DNA from: Agapanthus africanus
Taxonomy: Eukaryota > Streptophyta > Magnoliopsida > Asparagales > Amaryllidaceae
Assembly (NCBI GenBank): GCA_030015575.1
Contig: JASDDO010000019.1
Coordinates: forward strand, 512,154,986-512,218,985
DNA: 64,000 nucleotides
Direction: 5' to 3'
In this document: positions 1 to 11,617 of the stretch, in pieces
Position numbering within the stretch: position 1 is the stretch's first letter
Layout: every line of letters begins with the position of its first letter
The notes under the pieces: generated by a model
Seen by the model: the letters and a program-made list of their open reading frames with translations, nothing else
The model's database searches: none
What the model was told of the DNA's origin: nothing
Program-made: the position numbers and the translations under genes

Positions 1-2238
1 CGTACTCACCGGCTAGCTGCAAAGCGACGCCGTTCTTGATTGTGGTAAAATATTTTTGATCTTAAAATCCTACACTAATCAATATCATAAAACGTACTGA
101 TCCATAAGGATTCAAACCCCAAAATGTATATAAGAATACCCTGTGCGTTTGGTGCGCACGGAAATCAAAATCCATATATATGCCATACATGTGCACAGAA
201 ACCTCATCTAGGTGCAACGGGTGTGCACGAAACATCTGTCATAGGCAACGCGTGTGCCTGACAGCAAAATCAGGTGCATCTGACACGCACAAGGAATCCC
301 GATTTAGTGCATCTGGTGTGCACCAAAATCGTATTTCAAAACATGCGCTCATCACGCGCTAAAATCAAAACCAAAACACTAAAAGTCCATGAAAACTATG
401 CTGCAAGCGTAAATCAAATCACCGGTATAAAATAGGCATGAAATCACAATCAATATCTCAAGCGTAATAACTATGCGCAAAATATAAATACCCAGTAGGT
501 GCAACCATGGTGCATGAAAACAAATATCATGAAGCTCAGCCATCAAGACTAAATCATGCGAATAGATCGCCTAAAATACCGAAATCCAAGGTGACAGATA
601 CGTGATAATCGAATCACAAAATCACAAATCATAAATACCGTAGTCGGTATGTCCTCCTTCGCAGTCGAGAAGGTGTCGGTGTGTCCAATGGTAGCAGCGC
701 AAGATATCTACTTGCCTCCTGTTCATGGTCTGGCGTCCTTTGTCTCTGGGTCCTTATCTCCTTTGTATGTTACCAATCTCGCAATTCAATCGGCTCATCG
801 GCCCTGTCAGGTGTGCTAACGGGGACGATTCCGTCCGGGCACTTCTCTGGTCTTCTCTCGGTCAATCCTCACGACCACTCGTAAAGCAGCAGTGTCTTAG
901 AAGGAATCCCTATACAATGCCTCTGCATGCGTACCACATCTCTGATGTCGGCGGAGTGGAACGTCATCTCGTCGAAATCTCGTGCGAACTCTTTACTCCA
1001 CTTTGTTTCAAAGTCGACTGATTCGGACTCGTCTTCTCGTGGCTGCATGTACTGCGCTCCAACGGCTATGCTCGTATCTGGAGTCTCCCAAGCAGTGTAT
1101 CCCATCATATGATATCCGAAAGATGTCGAACCATCCGATCGATTCGTCAAAACCTCATAATCCCCCAAGAGCTCAATATCTTGGGCATAGTTTAATAGTA
1201 TCGAGTACATACCACAGCGTCAGTGGTCCAGCCGTAGAAGGGCAAACCCAAGCCTCACTAATGGCACCGCGGAACTGCCGCAAACTCTAAGGTTCAAGGG
1301 CTTTCACACGGTCATTATGTCGAGTTAGGGTTTCATTCTTCTAGAGGGTCTATAGAGTCGCTTGCATGTCTTTCCGAATACTTTAAACTTGGAAATGGGT
1401 TCTTGACATTCGATCGTCTCTATCGACTTTCAACGAATCTGCGTGAAGTCGTCTCTAGCTGGAATCAATCTATCTGACGACCTCGCATCGGGGTAAGCGA
1501 ATGAACCACATGTCCTAGTCCTTCATCCTTGGGTGACTAGCGACCTTCCATCGTTTCTCTGAGTACATACTCATGCTGCAGTAGCTCCAATCATCTGGGC
1601 AATATCTCGTCATTTGCAGCAACAACTGGCTCATTCGTCTGTATGCTGAACAGCCCTTCAATCGCCATGAATAAGCGATAGATCAATGGTCATCACACTC
1701 TGGCTGGCCTCTAGCAGTAACCTGATCCTCTGGTGCCGATCAGCACATCCGGGAAATCTCGTAACAGCGATCTGTCAAACGCTCATGGCGCGAAAACACA
1801 ATAAGACGACGCCTCCATATGCAATCGTATGTCTCTGGAATCACGCCCTGGTCAGTCCTCGTCCATGACGAGCTCAAGCTGACGCAACTCCAGCCATAGC
1901 TCTCTCTGCCCGTGCAATCGTGGCAGCAAAATCATAACCAACACTGATGAGGATAGATCATAGGAATGAATATAATACTGTGCAAGGAAATTTACATCCT
2001 AAGGTTTCTTAAGCGGAGTAGCGTATCGTAAATATGCCGCGGAACATACGTACGGTACGTCACTCTACTCAAACTACCTACTCCATCAACCAAGGGTCAT
2101 CCTACGCGACGAAAGTTTGGGTATAATACCCCCTCGACTAAGTCTAAGTTCCATAAGGTCAAGCCTAAGTTCCATATATATATAAACGCCCTAGGCTCCG
2201 TACAGTCAAACTTAGACTCGAACTAAGGTTAACCTAGC
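1..2238 (-). mobile_element. Left-truncated interior of a minus-strand Ty3 (Tekay-like) retrotransposon
   Basis: This stretch lies on the internal side of a tRNA-Met priming site and a long LTR, so it should be the leader and start of gag read on the minus strand, running off the left window edge. I could not recognise gag, protease or RT in it. The longest minus-strand open frame (869-1210, 113 codons) matches no family I know and is probably chance or decay. The part at 151-323 has a cluster of short inverted repeats. The Tekay assignment rests only on the LTR and the priming site. Confidence 0.55.
151..323. repeat. Cluster of short GTGCA/TGCAC inverted repeats
   Basis: Five degenerate units occur at 151-159, 211-228, 244-258, 273-290 and 307-323. 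Each begins with a GGTGCA-like half and ends with a TGTGCAC-like half a few bases later, for example GTGCATCTGGTGTGCAC at 307. The units are 30-60 bp apart. Each could form a short hairpin in RNA. The function is unknown. Confidence 0.5.
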
Positions 2239-2250
2239 GCTCTGATACCA
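2239..2250 (-). other. Primer binding site, initiator tRNA-Met type
   Basis: Read on the minus strand the site is TGGTATCAGAGC, the standard complement of the 3' end of plant initiator tRNA-Met. It lies four bases from the LTR terminus at 2255. It sets the element's orientation: the 5' LTR is to the right and the coding part to the left. Confidence 0.85.
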
Positions 2251-4519
2251 ACTTTGTCACGACCCAAAATAGCCCGTGACTGGCACTTGAATCATATGAA
2301 GTCTATAGGACCCCATCTAATTCAAGTAAGCCAAAATCCCAGAAATCTAAAACCATTTTTAAGGAGTAAAATAAGAAACTAGTTTTTTTAAGAAGTAAGG
2401 AAAACATGTTTTAAAAACAAGGTTTTTAAATAAGTAAGCCGAATATGCATTTTAAAAATCTCCAGTCTTTTATGAAAATTTCGGCAGAGTTTCTCTTGTA
2501 AATACTGGCCCCGAACAGGGTACAACAAGAATAATATATATATGCACAATAAAAGGCATCCCCAAGCGGGAGCTAGCTCTTCGTCAATTGACGGTCACAA
2601 CCACGCAAGCAATATAATATACAACGCCAAAGGGCGAGGATCAAAACTCAAAAGAAACTCAAAATCACATGAAAACCATAATACTACAACGCGCGACTCT
2701 AAGGTCAAAATAATACATAACTGGTTTTCTAAGTCTGAAACAATATACAAGTTTTGGTTGATGGAATTACTAGATACAACTGAACAAAATAAATACAAGG
2801 GTGGTCACGATGCGAGTGAACCCACCTACCAATACAATCACCCAGAAAGGAAGCGGTGTGCCAGAAAAGCCGCAATGAAACCTGTATGGCAAAACCTGCA
2901 AGAAACTGTGGCACAACGGGGGTGAATTGCCAACTCGTGAATAGAAAACATCGCAGAGTAGAAATCGTTTGCATGACATAATCCTAGGTTAATACGATCG
3001 GATATATATAAACCTCAATGAATAAGTCTGAAGTATGATAAGGTTGCAATATAACATCTATACATGAGTGGAGTGTCAAGTTCTCATGCCAGTGCCTCAG
3101 GTAATAACATATCATAAATATGAGGTATGATCAATGCCGACTATATCATGAATTCTAGGAATATGTGGATATCATCCAACTGTGTGATCAATATCATCAA
3201 TGTCAATATATATATATGTGGAAATCGTCCACGTGTCACCCAATGACAATAAGCATCACGCATGTAAATATCATAAACATATGCATGGAAGTATGAGGAT
3301 GTAATCAGCATGTGTCGCTCGCGACATATCAAAATCATGGAACCTGAGTGTCAAGCATCGACACTCGAAAACATCATGAAACCTGTGCCTAGCATCGGCA
3401 CGTAAATCCTCATATATCGGGCTCCGTCAGTCTGAATCGGCCTATATCATCTCTCAACTCCGGTCGGTATCCTCCGGATATTCGCCGAGCTCAAATACAA
3501 TCACCGGTAGGTAGTAGTCCCTCTGCCAGGCTCACCGTCTGTATACACAGCATCCCTTTCTTGCCCCGGGGTAGCATACCGGGCCCACCATGTACCCGCA
3601 ATCGGCCTCACCGCCTCTTCGAATCGGGTTTCACATGTCGCTCTCAGCACCGAGAAAACACATAGTGGACGCACTGAAATATCATATCAAGGGTAACCGG
3701 GTTTTTAAAACAATTATACAATCTCTTTTGAAATATCCACGGTTCCCAAATCCAGAAATATCATGGAAACAACATATCTTAATGCGTATAATCAAAAGCA
3801 TGATGTATGCGACATGTAAAAGAAATGTAAGCATATCAGTATATCATGCAACATGAAATAGTAATATGCACATATTGAGGGAAACCGCTCTTTTAAAATG
3901 AATCAGTTTTAAAGAGTATTTTGCGGTTCCTAAATCTCCAAATCCAGCGAGAATCATCTATGTATGTGCGAATACGTATGTATGCACGTATGGGTGTACA
4001 ATAGGTATGTACACAAGTATGCCATGCAAGGGATCATATCCTGAATGCAACAGTACTACAGTGTAGTGACATGGCAATTATCGATGATGAAGTGTGTAAG
4101 CCGGTAAGCAAGTGTACGTGGAACATATGCATCATCAATAATGGTGCTGGTGTCCTAACAACATGGTTTTTATATAACAATAACCAATTGCACATGCAAT
4201 GCGATGCGAATAACAAGAGTATGCAGAAATCGACTAATAAATGCAACAGTGACGCATCTGCATCAATATAAAAAGTCATACAGTTTGCCTTTTTAAATAA
4301 GACGAATCGGGGTTTTTAGTAAAATAAGGGCTACGGTGTTTTAAGAAAAGATGCGTCTTTTGAAAATATCCGTAGAATCCTTTTGCCTGTCTTTAAAATA
4401 CTCCCAATTCGTTAGTTTTGAAATAGGTATAATATCGGCCTAGTCTAACATCTACTAAGCAACTACAGATCTAGCAAATACGCTAATCGGGAGGGGTATG
4501 GAAACCACCTACATCTGAG

Positions 4520-4522
<3 letters not shown>

Positions 4523-4553
<31 letters not shown>
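4523..4553. repeat. (AT)n microsatellite
   Basis: About 15 uninterrupted AT units lie inside the Tekay-like LTR. The tract is probably length-polymorphic. Confidence 0.95.
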
Positions 4554-4556
<3 letters not shown>

Positions 4557-5609
4557 GTCGGTGATCCCGCCTCAATAGTATCACGTACGATACAGTATAT
4601 CATATGACGTCCTCGAGTCATGGGTGCGGATCTATCATCAAGATAAAGCTCGTACGGTAAATCATCGCACGACATCCCAATAGCTGGGTACGGGTCAATA
4701 TCACATTTATCTCATCAATTATCTGGTATCCTTATCGTCATATCATATAATCTGGGGTACTGATCTAAGTCTAGTACAATCGATACCATCTATATAAATA
4801 TACATGCGTGTGTGAAACACACGTCTAAAGGCTCGCTAAAATCACCTGTCGTATCCCAAATACGAATCACATCATATCACCGATCTCATGGCACTATGCC
4901 CAATCTCATCGACTCATCTCCAAATATCGTCCACAATCCTCATCATCTAGGTATAACCATAACAAATAAGCCTGTGTGTGCGTGTGGGTGTAAACTTATT
5001 CTAGGATTCGCAACTAGGAACTATACTAGTTTACAACTAAACCCTATTCTATCCATAGTACACCTAATCTCATCTCAATTATCCATGTCGCACCTAATGC
5101 TATCAAACACATATATAGTATAAATATAGTATACTAAACCTCGAACTGCGGGGGTGCTATACGCCATCCACCCGATTTCCCCCGTAGATATAATCTACTC
5201 ACCTTGTGTCCTGCATGTCGGTGTCGACGTCGCCTTCATCTTCTTCATCGCATGGAATCCACATGATGGTACCTACATAGATAACATAACCGGAACGCGT
5301 ATTAAAATCACATCGGGAATACCCAAAACGACACGCTAATGCCTATAGGTTAGAACCTATAGACTACGCTTTCAAAACCATCAAACGACCCTCGATCTCG
5401 TCGTACAAACGTCAAGTGATCGAGGTAAAACGCAATACGCAAATCCAGAATTTAAAATACGCATACGGAAACACGAATTAAAACAGCAACTCAGGAAAAA
5501 GGCTCCAGATTCTACCCTAGGTCAAATTGGACAATTTTGCATATGCCAGGGGTCTATTTTACTGATGTGGGGACCACAGAACAAGAAAGAGACCAAATGG
5601 CCCAGGTCT

Positions 5610-5650
5610 GGCCGCAATTTGCGGCCAAAAGGTTTTTATTTGCGGCCTGA
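5610..5650. repeat. GC palindrome pair in the Tekay-like LTR
   Basis: GGCCGCAATTTGCGGCC at 5610-5626 has 8-bp self-complementary arms around a single T. A second half-site, TTTGCGGCC, follows about a dozen bases later. The arrangement resembles the palindrome pairs in the Athila and copia elements of this window, although the core differs (AATTT instead of GGATCC). Confidence 0.65.
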
Positions 5651-6688
5651 AAAATGTTACAGGGGCTGGGGTTTTGGTGGTAGCTTCTTAGGTGCCTGCA
5701 TGTATCTCTGTGTATGCAATATAATTTTCAGAGTCTCGGGGTGATAGCAGATTTCATATAACCCTCACAGATTCCACAATTCTTCCGATATAGGTTTCTA
5801 AATCCGTATTTCGGATTTCTAATCTCTGGTTTGGGTCTTTATTCTAGCACTAGGGGGTTTGTGTGGCCTCTACTGAGCTTAATTACCCATCACCACTCTC
5901 AATTTCCCATAAACCCTAACTAGGTTTTCCCTAAGTCCACAATTTCACACGATATCGGTTCTATCATAACATGGGGGTATAAGTAATGGGAAAACTAAGC
6001 TAGTGGTTCAGAAAATACTTCATTTGGCAACTCAAGAGAATTCTTGAGTTGCCCTAAGTGGCCAAAATCCTTGCTTTCTTGGTCCAATGTGTTTCTCTCG
6101 AGCTTGTGCATCTTTTTTATGGAAAGGAGATTATGTTTTGGAGTGTTTTTGGATGTGTTTTGAGGAGTTGAAGAGGGGGAGGGAGCTAGAGGAGCAGCAG
6201 CAGCAGCGACCATGGAAGAGGGAGAGAGGAAATGAGGTAAGAATGATGGAGGAATGGCTAAGTCCAAGTCAAAGGTAACCCTTTCTCTTTCTCACCCATA
6301 CCCAATATTATATCCTTTTCCTTTTCTTTTCTTTTCTTTTCTTCTCTAATTCCCTTCTCACACCAATAGTAAACCCAAAACAACCATGATAGAAAATGCA
6401 CAAGTGTCAAAAAAAAAGATATGGTGCATGTTTGCACAAAACCCGCTTAAAATTCGATTAGCGATTTTTAATCGCGATTAGCACTAAATTAGTGTAAAAT
6501 TAATCATAAAAACTTAAAAATTGCATAATTCCTATAAAACAACCTCTTTTTAGTAATTTCTATAATTTTCCAATTTTTTCCTAATTTTATCGATATTTAA
6601 TTATACCGAAATATTAAAATATTCATTAAAATAATATTAAATTATAAAAATTCCCAAAAATAATATTTTATTTTTTTGAAATGTTACA

Positions 6689-7555
6689 AGCAACCCTGCT
6701 CGGTCCATCCATGGTTGGTAGTTCACTACCTACCGACGCCAAGGATCAAAGCCCTCACCAAGAGGCCACCGGGCAGCCATCCTGCTCGGTCCATCCTTAT
6801 CTGGTAATCTCTTACCCCACGACGCTAAGGATCAAAGCCCTCATCAAGAGGCCACCGAGCAGCTTCCCTGCTCGGTCCATCTTTGGCTGGTAATCTCTTT
6901 CCCCACAACGCCAAGGATCAAAGCCCTCATCAAGAGGCCACCAAGCAGCTTCCCTGCTCGGTCCATCCTTGGCTGGTAATCTCTTACCCCACAACGCCAA
7001 GGATCAAAGCCCTCATCAAGAGGAAACCAAGCAACTTCCCTGTTCGGTCCATCCTTGGCTGGTAATCTCTTATCCCACGACGCCATGGATTGAAGCCCTC
7101 ATCAAGAGGCTACCGAGCAGCTTCCCTGCTCGGTCCATCCTTTGCTGGTAATCTCTTATCCCACGACGCCAAGGATCAAAGCCCTCATCAAGAGACCACC
7201 GAGTAGCTTCCCTGCTCGGTCCATCCTTGGCTGGTGATCTCTTACCCAACGACGTCGAGGATCAAAGCCCTCATCAAGAGGCCACCGAGCATCTACCCTG
7301 GTCGGTTCATCCTGCCGGGCAGCTTCCTGCCCTACGATGCCGAGGATCAAAGCCCTCATCACGAGGCGACCGGGCATCCTCATACTCGGTTCATCCTGAT
7401 GGACAGCTACCTACCCTTGATGCCAAGGATCAAAATCCCTTCTCAAGAGGCGACCGGGCATTCTCCTACTCCGTCCGTCCACTCTAGGCAGCTTCCTGCC
7501 CTACAAAGAGATGGATCAAGGCCCTCGTCATGAAGCCGCCAGACATCTTCGTGCT
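6689..7555. repeat. 86-bp tandem repeat array, about 10 units
   Basis: Units start with a CCTGCTCGGTCC-like core at 6695, 6781, 6867, 6953, 7039, 7125, 7211 and 7297, then near 7383 and 7469, exactly 86 bp apart where checked. The central units are close to identical and the last two decay. Since 86 is not a multiple of three, the overlapping open frames here shift with each unit and are not genes. The array is best read as the U3 part of a Tat-like LTR, cut on its left by the Tekay-like insertion at 6688. Confidence 0.9.
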
Positions 7556-8650
7556 TGGTCTCAATGGTGGATCCCTGAGTCTCACATTGAACCAGCTAGC
7601 AAGCCTCTGCCCGGTGCATGCACCCGAAGAAGGCAGGCTCCCAACATGGCTCAAGTAAGCAAAAAATAGGAGAGCTCGAGTTTGGTCGATAGCCAGCCCT
7701 AACAGACGAAACGACGCCTCCATTCGTTCCTGGGCAATCGACATCACGATTCTCGGTGCCAAACCAAGCAGCAGATTCTCCGTATAGTCCACTCTTGACC
7801 CAACCCATAAATAGGTCAGAACGAGAGTGGGGGGCTAATGATGATGCTCATAAGTGGTATTTCCTGAGATCAGGACACGTGGCGACTGACGTGTCCCATG
7901 GATCATGGGAAGGGAGCGACAATGGTAAATTAGAAGCATGACCCGGGCCTTCGACCTGAAGATGTTTCCGACCTTCAGTGGCCATCCAGACCACTCCTAT
8001 GTCCGCCTTACAAACAACCGTTGGATCGCCTCCGAGCCTCCTGCACGATGGGCCTCCTCGGCCCTCCCGTCTTGCCTCCGAGCAATCACAGAACCAAGAT
8101 GCCTCGGACTCCCACTCGTTCCCGAGCCCCCCGCCCGTTCCCGAGCCTCCCGCCGAGCTCATCTTCCTCGGTCTCACCGACCGACCCACAGCACCGATCA
8201 TAGGCGCCTCCGCCACGGCTCCGCAAATCTCGCCAGGCGCAAGATATCCGCCGCCTATGATCCTGCATTCCACGTCATCACGATCCCCCATTAAAGAGCA
8301 TATCTCGTCATTAATGGAGAATCCCGCCTATCACGCGGGGGTAACTCCAGGGGCGTAACGGCCGGCGTGAATCTCGCGCCCGCCTACCCATTGTTGCCAC
8401 TATATAAACCCCCCTCCCAGACGACTCAGGTAAGCCATTTTTACCCTAATAGGCCATTACTCTGCCAAAATACCCCGTCTAACTTGATCGTCGGAGGGTC
8501 CTCGGTGGCACAACCACCCCGGGACTTCCTTGCAGGTAGTTCGGCCTCAACCACATAAAACCCATCGAGATCCACACGCTTCATGAGTCAACCCTCCAAA
8601 CCCAATCTCAGCCATCCATCAGCGCTCGCAGCAGATCAACGGAAGGTAAC
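7556..8650 (+). repeat. Tat-like (Ty3) LTR remnant: U3 end, R and U5
   Basis: This GC-richer part follows the tandem array. It has a GGGGGGCTAATGATGATGC segment at about 7830, a TATA box at 8400, then about 60 bp later a TAACTTGATCGTCGGAGGGT segment and a CTTCCTTGCAGGT segment. The last two are the R/U5 signature I know from Tat-lineage LTRs. I cannot place the right end; ...GGTAACA at about 8650 is a candidate. No priming site or coding region follows, so this is a solo or truncated LTR. The open frames on both strands at 7840-8560 fit GC-rich noncoding sequence. Confidence 0.55.
8400..8409 (+). promoter_or_regulatory. TATA box of the Tat-like LTR
   Basis: CTATATAAAC lies upstream of the R/U5 signature at a spacing usual for plant LTR promoters. 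The start site should lie about 30 bp downstream. Confidence 0.6.
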
Positions 8651-8652
8651 AT

Positions 8653-8905
8653 CTGAAGGAGATCTAGAGATCCATCATCTATGATATTATTTCTTTCTTT
8701 CTCTTTCATGATCAAACATATATCGTCGGCATACGGTAGAACTTTTCATTCTCTAGATAAAACACCCTCCTCCAGCCCCCCTCCCTCTCTCTCACTCTCA
8801 AACTTCTAAAATCTCTCTATCTCTCTCCATATTATCAACAACACAATGGCCATGCAAGAGAACAACAAGAGGTTTGAAGTTTTCCATTAGTATAACATTT
8901 AATAT
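8653..8905 (+). other. CT-rich leader-like stretch with a short start codon context
   Basis: Strong CT-rich tracts (about 8768-8830) lead to an ATG in good plant context (CACAATGG, ATG at about 8846). The frame reads a few residues beginning MAMQENNKR and stops at TAG within 50 bases; AGGTTTGAAG near the end could be a splice donor. It may be the 5' leader and first exon of a broken host gene, or another captured or transposon-derived leader. No downstream exon was found. Confidence 0.25.
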
Positions 8906-8914
8906 TTTAATTTA
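8906..8914. repeat. 9-bp target site duplication, left copy
   Basis: TTTAATTTA here is repeated exactly at 9678-9686 on the other side of the inverted-repeat element. A 9-bp duplication is typical of Mutator-like transposition. Confidence 0.8.
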
Positions 8915-9450
8915 GTAGTTTTTTTAAAAATATCCCCACCTCTCCACTCCCAAAAAAAATATTTCTAGGTTAATTTGATATTCCCTCTGTTTTTTTGGAT
9001 ATTGCCCACACCTCCAAAATTATTTAAGTTATTTCAAATACCTCCTAAACTTGTTATCTGACCGCTAACTCTAACCAAAATCAATAAAATATTATAAAAT
9101 GTACATTTTGCCCCTATTTTCAGCTTCATCACTGTAGAAATCCATTAAAGCTTCAATAGTGAAACCCAAAACGGCAGGTTCCTCTCTCTCCCTCTCCCCC
9201 TCTCACTCTTCTCCTGCCTCTCCCCTTTCTCATTAAATCAACTCTGTCACCTTCTTCATTCCCTCCATCACTAGCGCCCACACCTCTCTTCTTTCTTCTC
9301 ATTTTGAAATCTCATGTTTTGTTTAAAATCTACTCCGATTTTCCATGGATTCCTTAAAAGATGTGCAATTGCGTCTGAAATTTGGTGATCGATATGAGAA
9401 ATTAGGCATTGAATAGTTTGGAAAATGCATGAAAGAGGATGATTTTAGTT

Positions 9451-9490
<40 letters not shown>

Positions 9491-9677
9491 GGGTACGGTT
9501 AATAATGGGGAGGGGTATTTAGGACTTATAGGTGTTTTTTATTAGAATTAAGAGTGAGATAACGAGTTTGAGGGTATTTGAAATAACTTGAAGAATTTTG
9601 GAGGGTGAGCAATATCGAAGAAAAACGGGGCGAATACCAAATTAGCCCAGAATTTTAGGAGGTATATGGAGAAACCC
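8915..9677. mobile_element. Mutator-like nonautonomous element (MULE), 763 bp
   Basis: The two ends are long inverted repeats. Bases 8963-9076 match the reverse complement of about 9541-9657 with scattered differences, including a shared AAGTTATTTCAAATACC block. The outer 45 bp are less similar. The copies of TTTAATTTA lie directly outside both ends. No transposase frame is present. The middle holds a CT-rich tract, a 23-codon frame starting at 9345 and a GA microsatellite, which resembles a captured 5' leader (Pack-MULE-like). The capture is inference. Confidence 0.75.
9453..9488. repeat. (GA)n microsatellite
   Basis: About 17 GA units lie inside the MULE, between the internal short frame and the right inverted repeat. 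Confidence 0.95.
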
Positions 9678-9686
9678 TTTAATTTA

Positions 9687-9836
9687 TGATGTTGTTGAAA
9701 GTTTAATGTGCTAGAATATATATTCATTCGCTAAATAATCTTTATTTAAAACTAAAAGTATAAGTATAAATTGCAGGAAACAACCAACTTTTATACCGAT
9801 GGCACGAAATATCACTAATTTTTAAAAGCATGCACA
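9687..9836. other. AT-rich sequence between the MULE and Athila B
   Basis: No gene or repeat was recognised. It is the original left flank of Athila B, continuous with 53423 before that insertion. Confidence 0.5.
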
Positions 9837-9841
9837 TTACC

Positions 9842-11617
9842 TGATTGATCATCTTCGTGTGTATTTGGAAAAGTTTTAATCACAACCAAAGAAATTTATA
9901 CCGCAATCAATTAACGGTGTCGATGTAGCGTGTTAATGAATACGGATCGTCCACTGAGATGTGTGTTTTGATCGATTTTGTTTTAGATGAATTGAAATGA
10001 AAAGATAAAAGAAAATGCAAGAAAATTGATTCAAGATTTATGAGTTTTAATTTCAAGAAACATAAAGAAAGTAAAGATCTAAATTCAAGAATCAAGAAAT
10101 GTCCCAATCACTTTGATTTATCAAGATAATGAAGAATAGCTTTTAGGATTCGATTGAGTTAATAGTTAATGATGAATCTAATAATTCCTAATCTTATCTA
10201 TTGATAATTTGTAGCTAGATTGATGATTATGATGAAGATTAGGGATTAATTGGAGAAACTAGGGTTTCTCCTTCACTATCCCTTGTCTTTTCAATCATGA
10301 TCATTCGGATCTAGCCTCTAGCAAAGAAAATCATCAATCGTTCGATCCCTAATTTGTAATGAAATAATCAAGAAGTCATTTCGCTCCAAATTAGGTCATC
10401 AAAGATTCTTTTTGCTAAGGTTCACAAATCTCATAAGAATTAAGTCTAGTATTAAGATTTGATCATCATTAGATCTATCAATTCTCTCGAATCCTCCATA
10501 AGCAGAGAATTTACTCAAGTATCATGAAAATAAATGAATCAAAGATCAAGAAGCTTCATAACGCAAGAGTGTAAAGAAAGCAAGAAGTACAATTATCACC
10601 TTTATTAAATCGACGACTAATTACACATTCCCTCAATTCGAGGTTACAAGATGTTGCGCTCGATCGCTCCTTTTGAAGAGGTAACCAGATCCGTCGAAGT
10701 TCGCTCCTCTCGATCTCTGTGAGACTTGGATCGTCGTGGATCTCGCGCTCTTGATGAAGATTGGCTTCGCGAATAAAGGATCATTGATGGCTCGCTTGAT
10801 TTACTTCTCAAAATGATCTTGATTTGGCTTTTGATTTGGATTTGGGCTAGGGTTTTGGTATCAAGTTGTGTCACTCAACTTGTGCAAATTTGGTTCAATG
10901 TTCAACCCTAATTAACGAACAACCTCCACCACTAGATCTAGATCCCCTTTTTATAATTTTCAAATAAATCTTCCCTCCAAAGCTAGGTTGTTAGAGAGAG
11001 CCTTCTAGAATGAGGTTGGTAGAGAGAATATTCTAGAGGAAGATTGTTACAAGGAATATTCTAGACTGAGTTTGTTATGCAGAGTCTTCGGGAGGAAGCC
11101 ACGTGGTCTTTGAGGGTCTTCTAGAAGCTTGGCAGTTAAATGGAATATTCTGAAGAATTTTGAACTGCTGCCGAGTCAACCAGGCCGTGGAACCGCGGTG
11201 GATCGGCCTGGATAAGCCGCGGATCCGCGACCATTTAGTGGCCTTGATGGCTCATTTTCTCTGAATTGCTTGGTTTTGGCTTTTAGGGAATCTTCTGATG
11301 TCTAGAATCTCATTATTCTTTCTTGTTTGCTGCCAGATCTCAAGTCTTTGACTTGCTGCATTTTATCTACACTTTTGTGATTCCGGCTCTTTGACCTGAA
11401 GGATTTTCTGCACACAATCTTGATAAACGGTGTTGAGATATACAAAATCATGCGTGTAGTAATAAACACTCAATTTTCCTCTAGAATGTCAACACGTGTT
11501 ATTTGGTATTTTACAGATGTATTCGTAATCCGTGTTATATTTACAATAAACACCCTTAGATGATTGATAAAAGTAGGGAAATTAACGTGTTAAGAATGCA
11601 ATATTTTCGACTGATCA
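9842..11617 (-). repeat. 3' LTR of Athila B
   Basis: It pairs with 51631-53417. By hand I count about 16 differences in the first 640 bp, roughly 2.5 percent. The GC palindrome module is at about 11183-11231. Small frames here (9907-10107, 10644-10874) are repeated in the other LTR and are not genes. Confidence 0.92.

Larger units (their letters stand above)
2255..6688 (-). repeat. 5' LTR of the minus-strand Tekay-like element (about 4.4 kb)
   Basis: On the plus strand it runs from TGTCACGACCC to TGTTACA, so it has TG...CA ends. It shares ordered blocks with the solo LTR at 27238-30693: around 2480-2585 (beside 27435-27550), 2905-2940 (27880-27915), 3560-3600 (28365-28405) and 5170-5205 (29010-29045). 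Sequence between the blocks is diverged. It contains an AT microsatellite (4523-4553) and a paired GGCCGCAA/TTGCGGCC palindrome (5610-5650). The reading frame at 6087-6278 is inside the LTR and is not considered a gene. The right flank begins AGCAA inside the 86-bp array, so the element inserted into that array; the other copy of the duplication is outside the window. Confidence 0.8.

Noticed and set aside
869-1210. 113-codon minus-strand open frame as a gene
   Set aside because: No recognisable motif; overlapping frames exist on the plus strand; and it lies in the expected leader or gag part of a decayed element.
6681-7533. Series of repetitive open frames on both strands
   Set aside because: They are produced by the 86-bp tandem array, whose period is not a multiple of three.
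6689-7555. CRISPR array
   Set aside because: The 86-bp units are head-to-tail repeats without unique spacers, in plant transposon sequence.
7848-8358. GC-rich frames of 118-147 codons
   Set aside because: They overlap on both strands, are low in complexity and lie in the U3-R part of the Tat-like LTR.
8846-8890. First exon of a host gene
   Set aside because: Start context and CT-rich leader are suggestive, but the frame ends at once and no further exon could be found. Kept only as a low-confidence feature.
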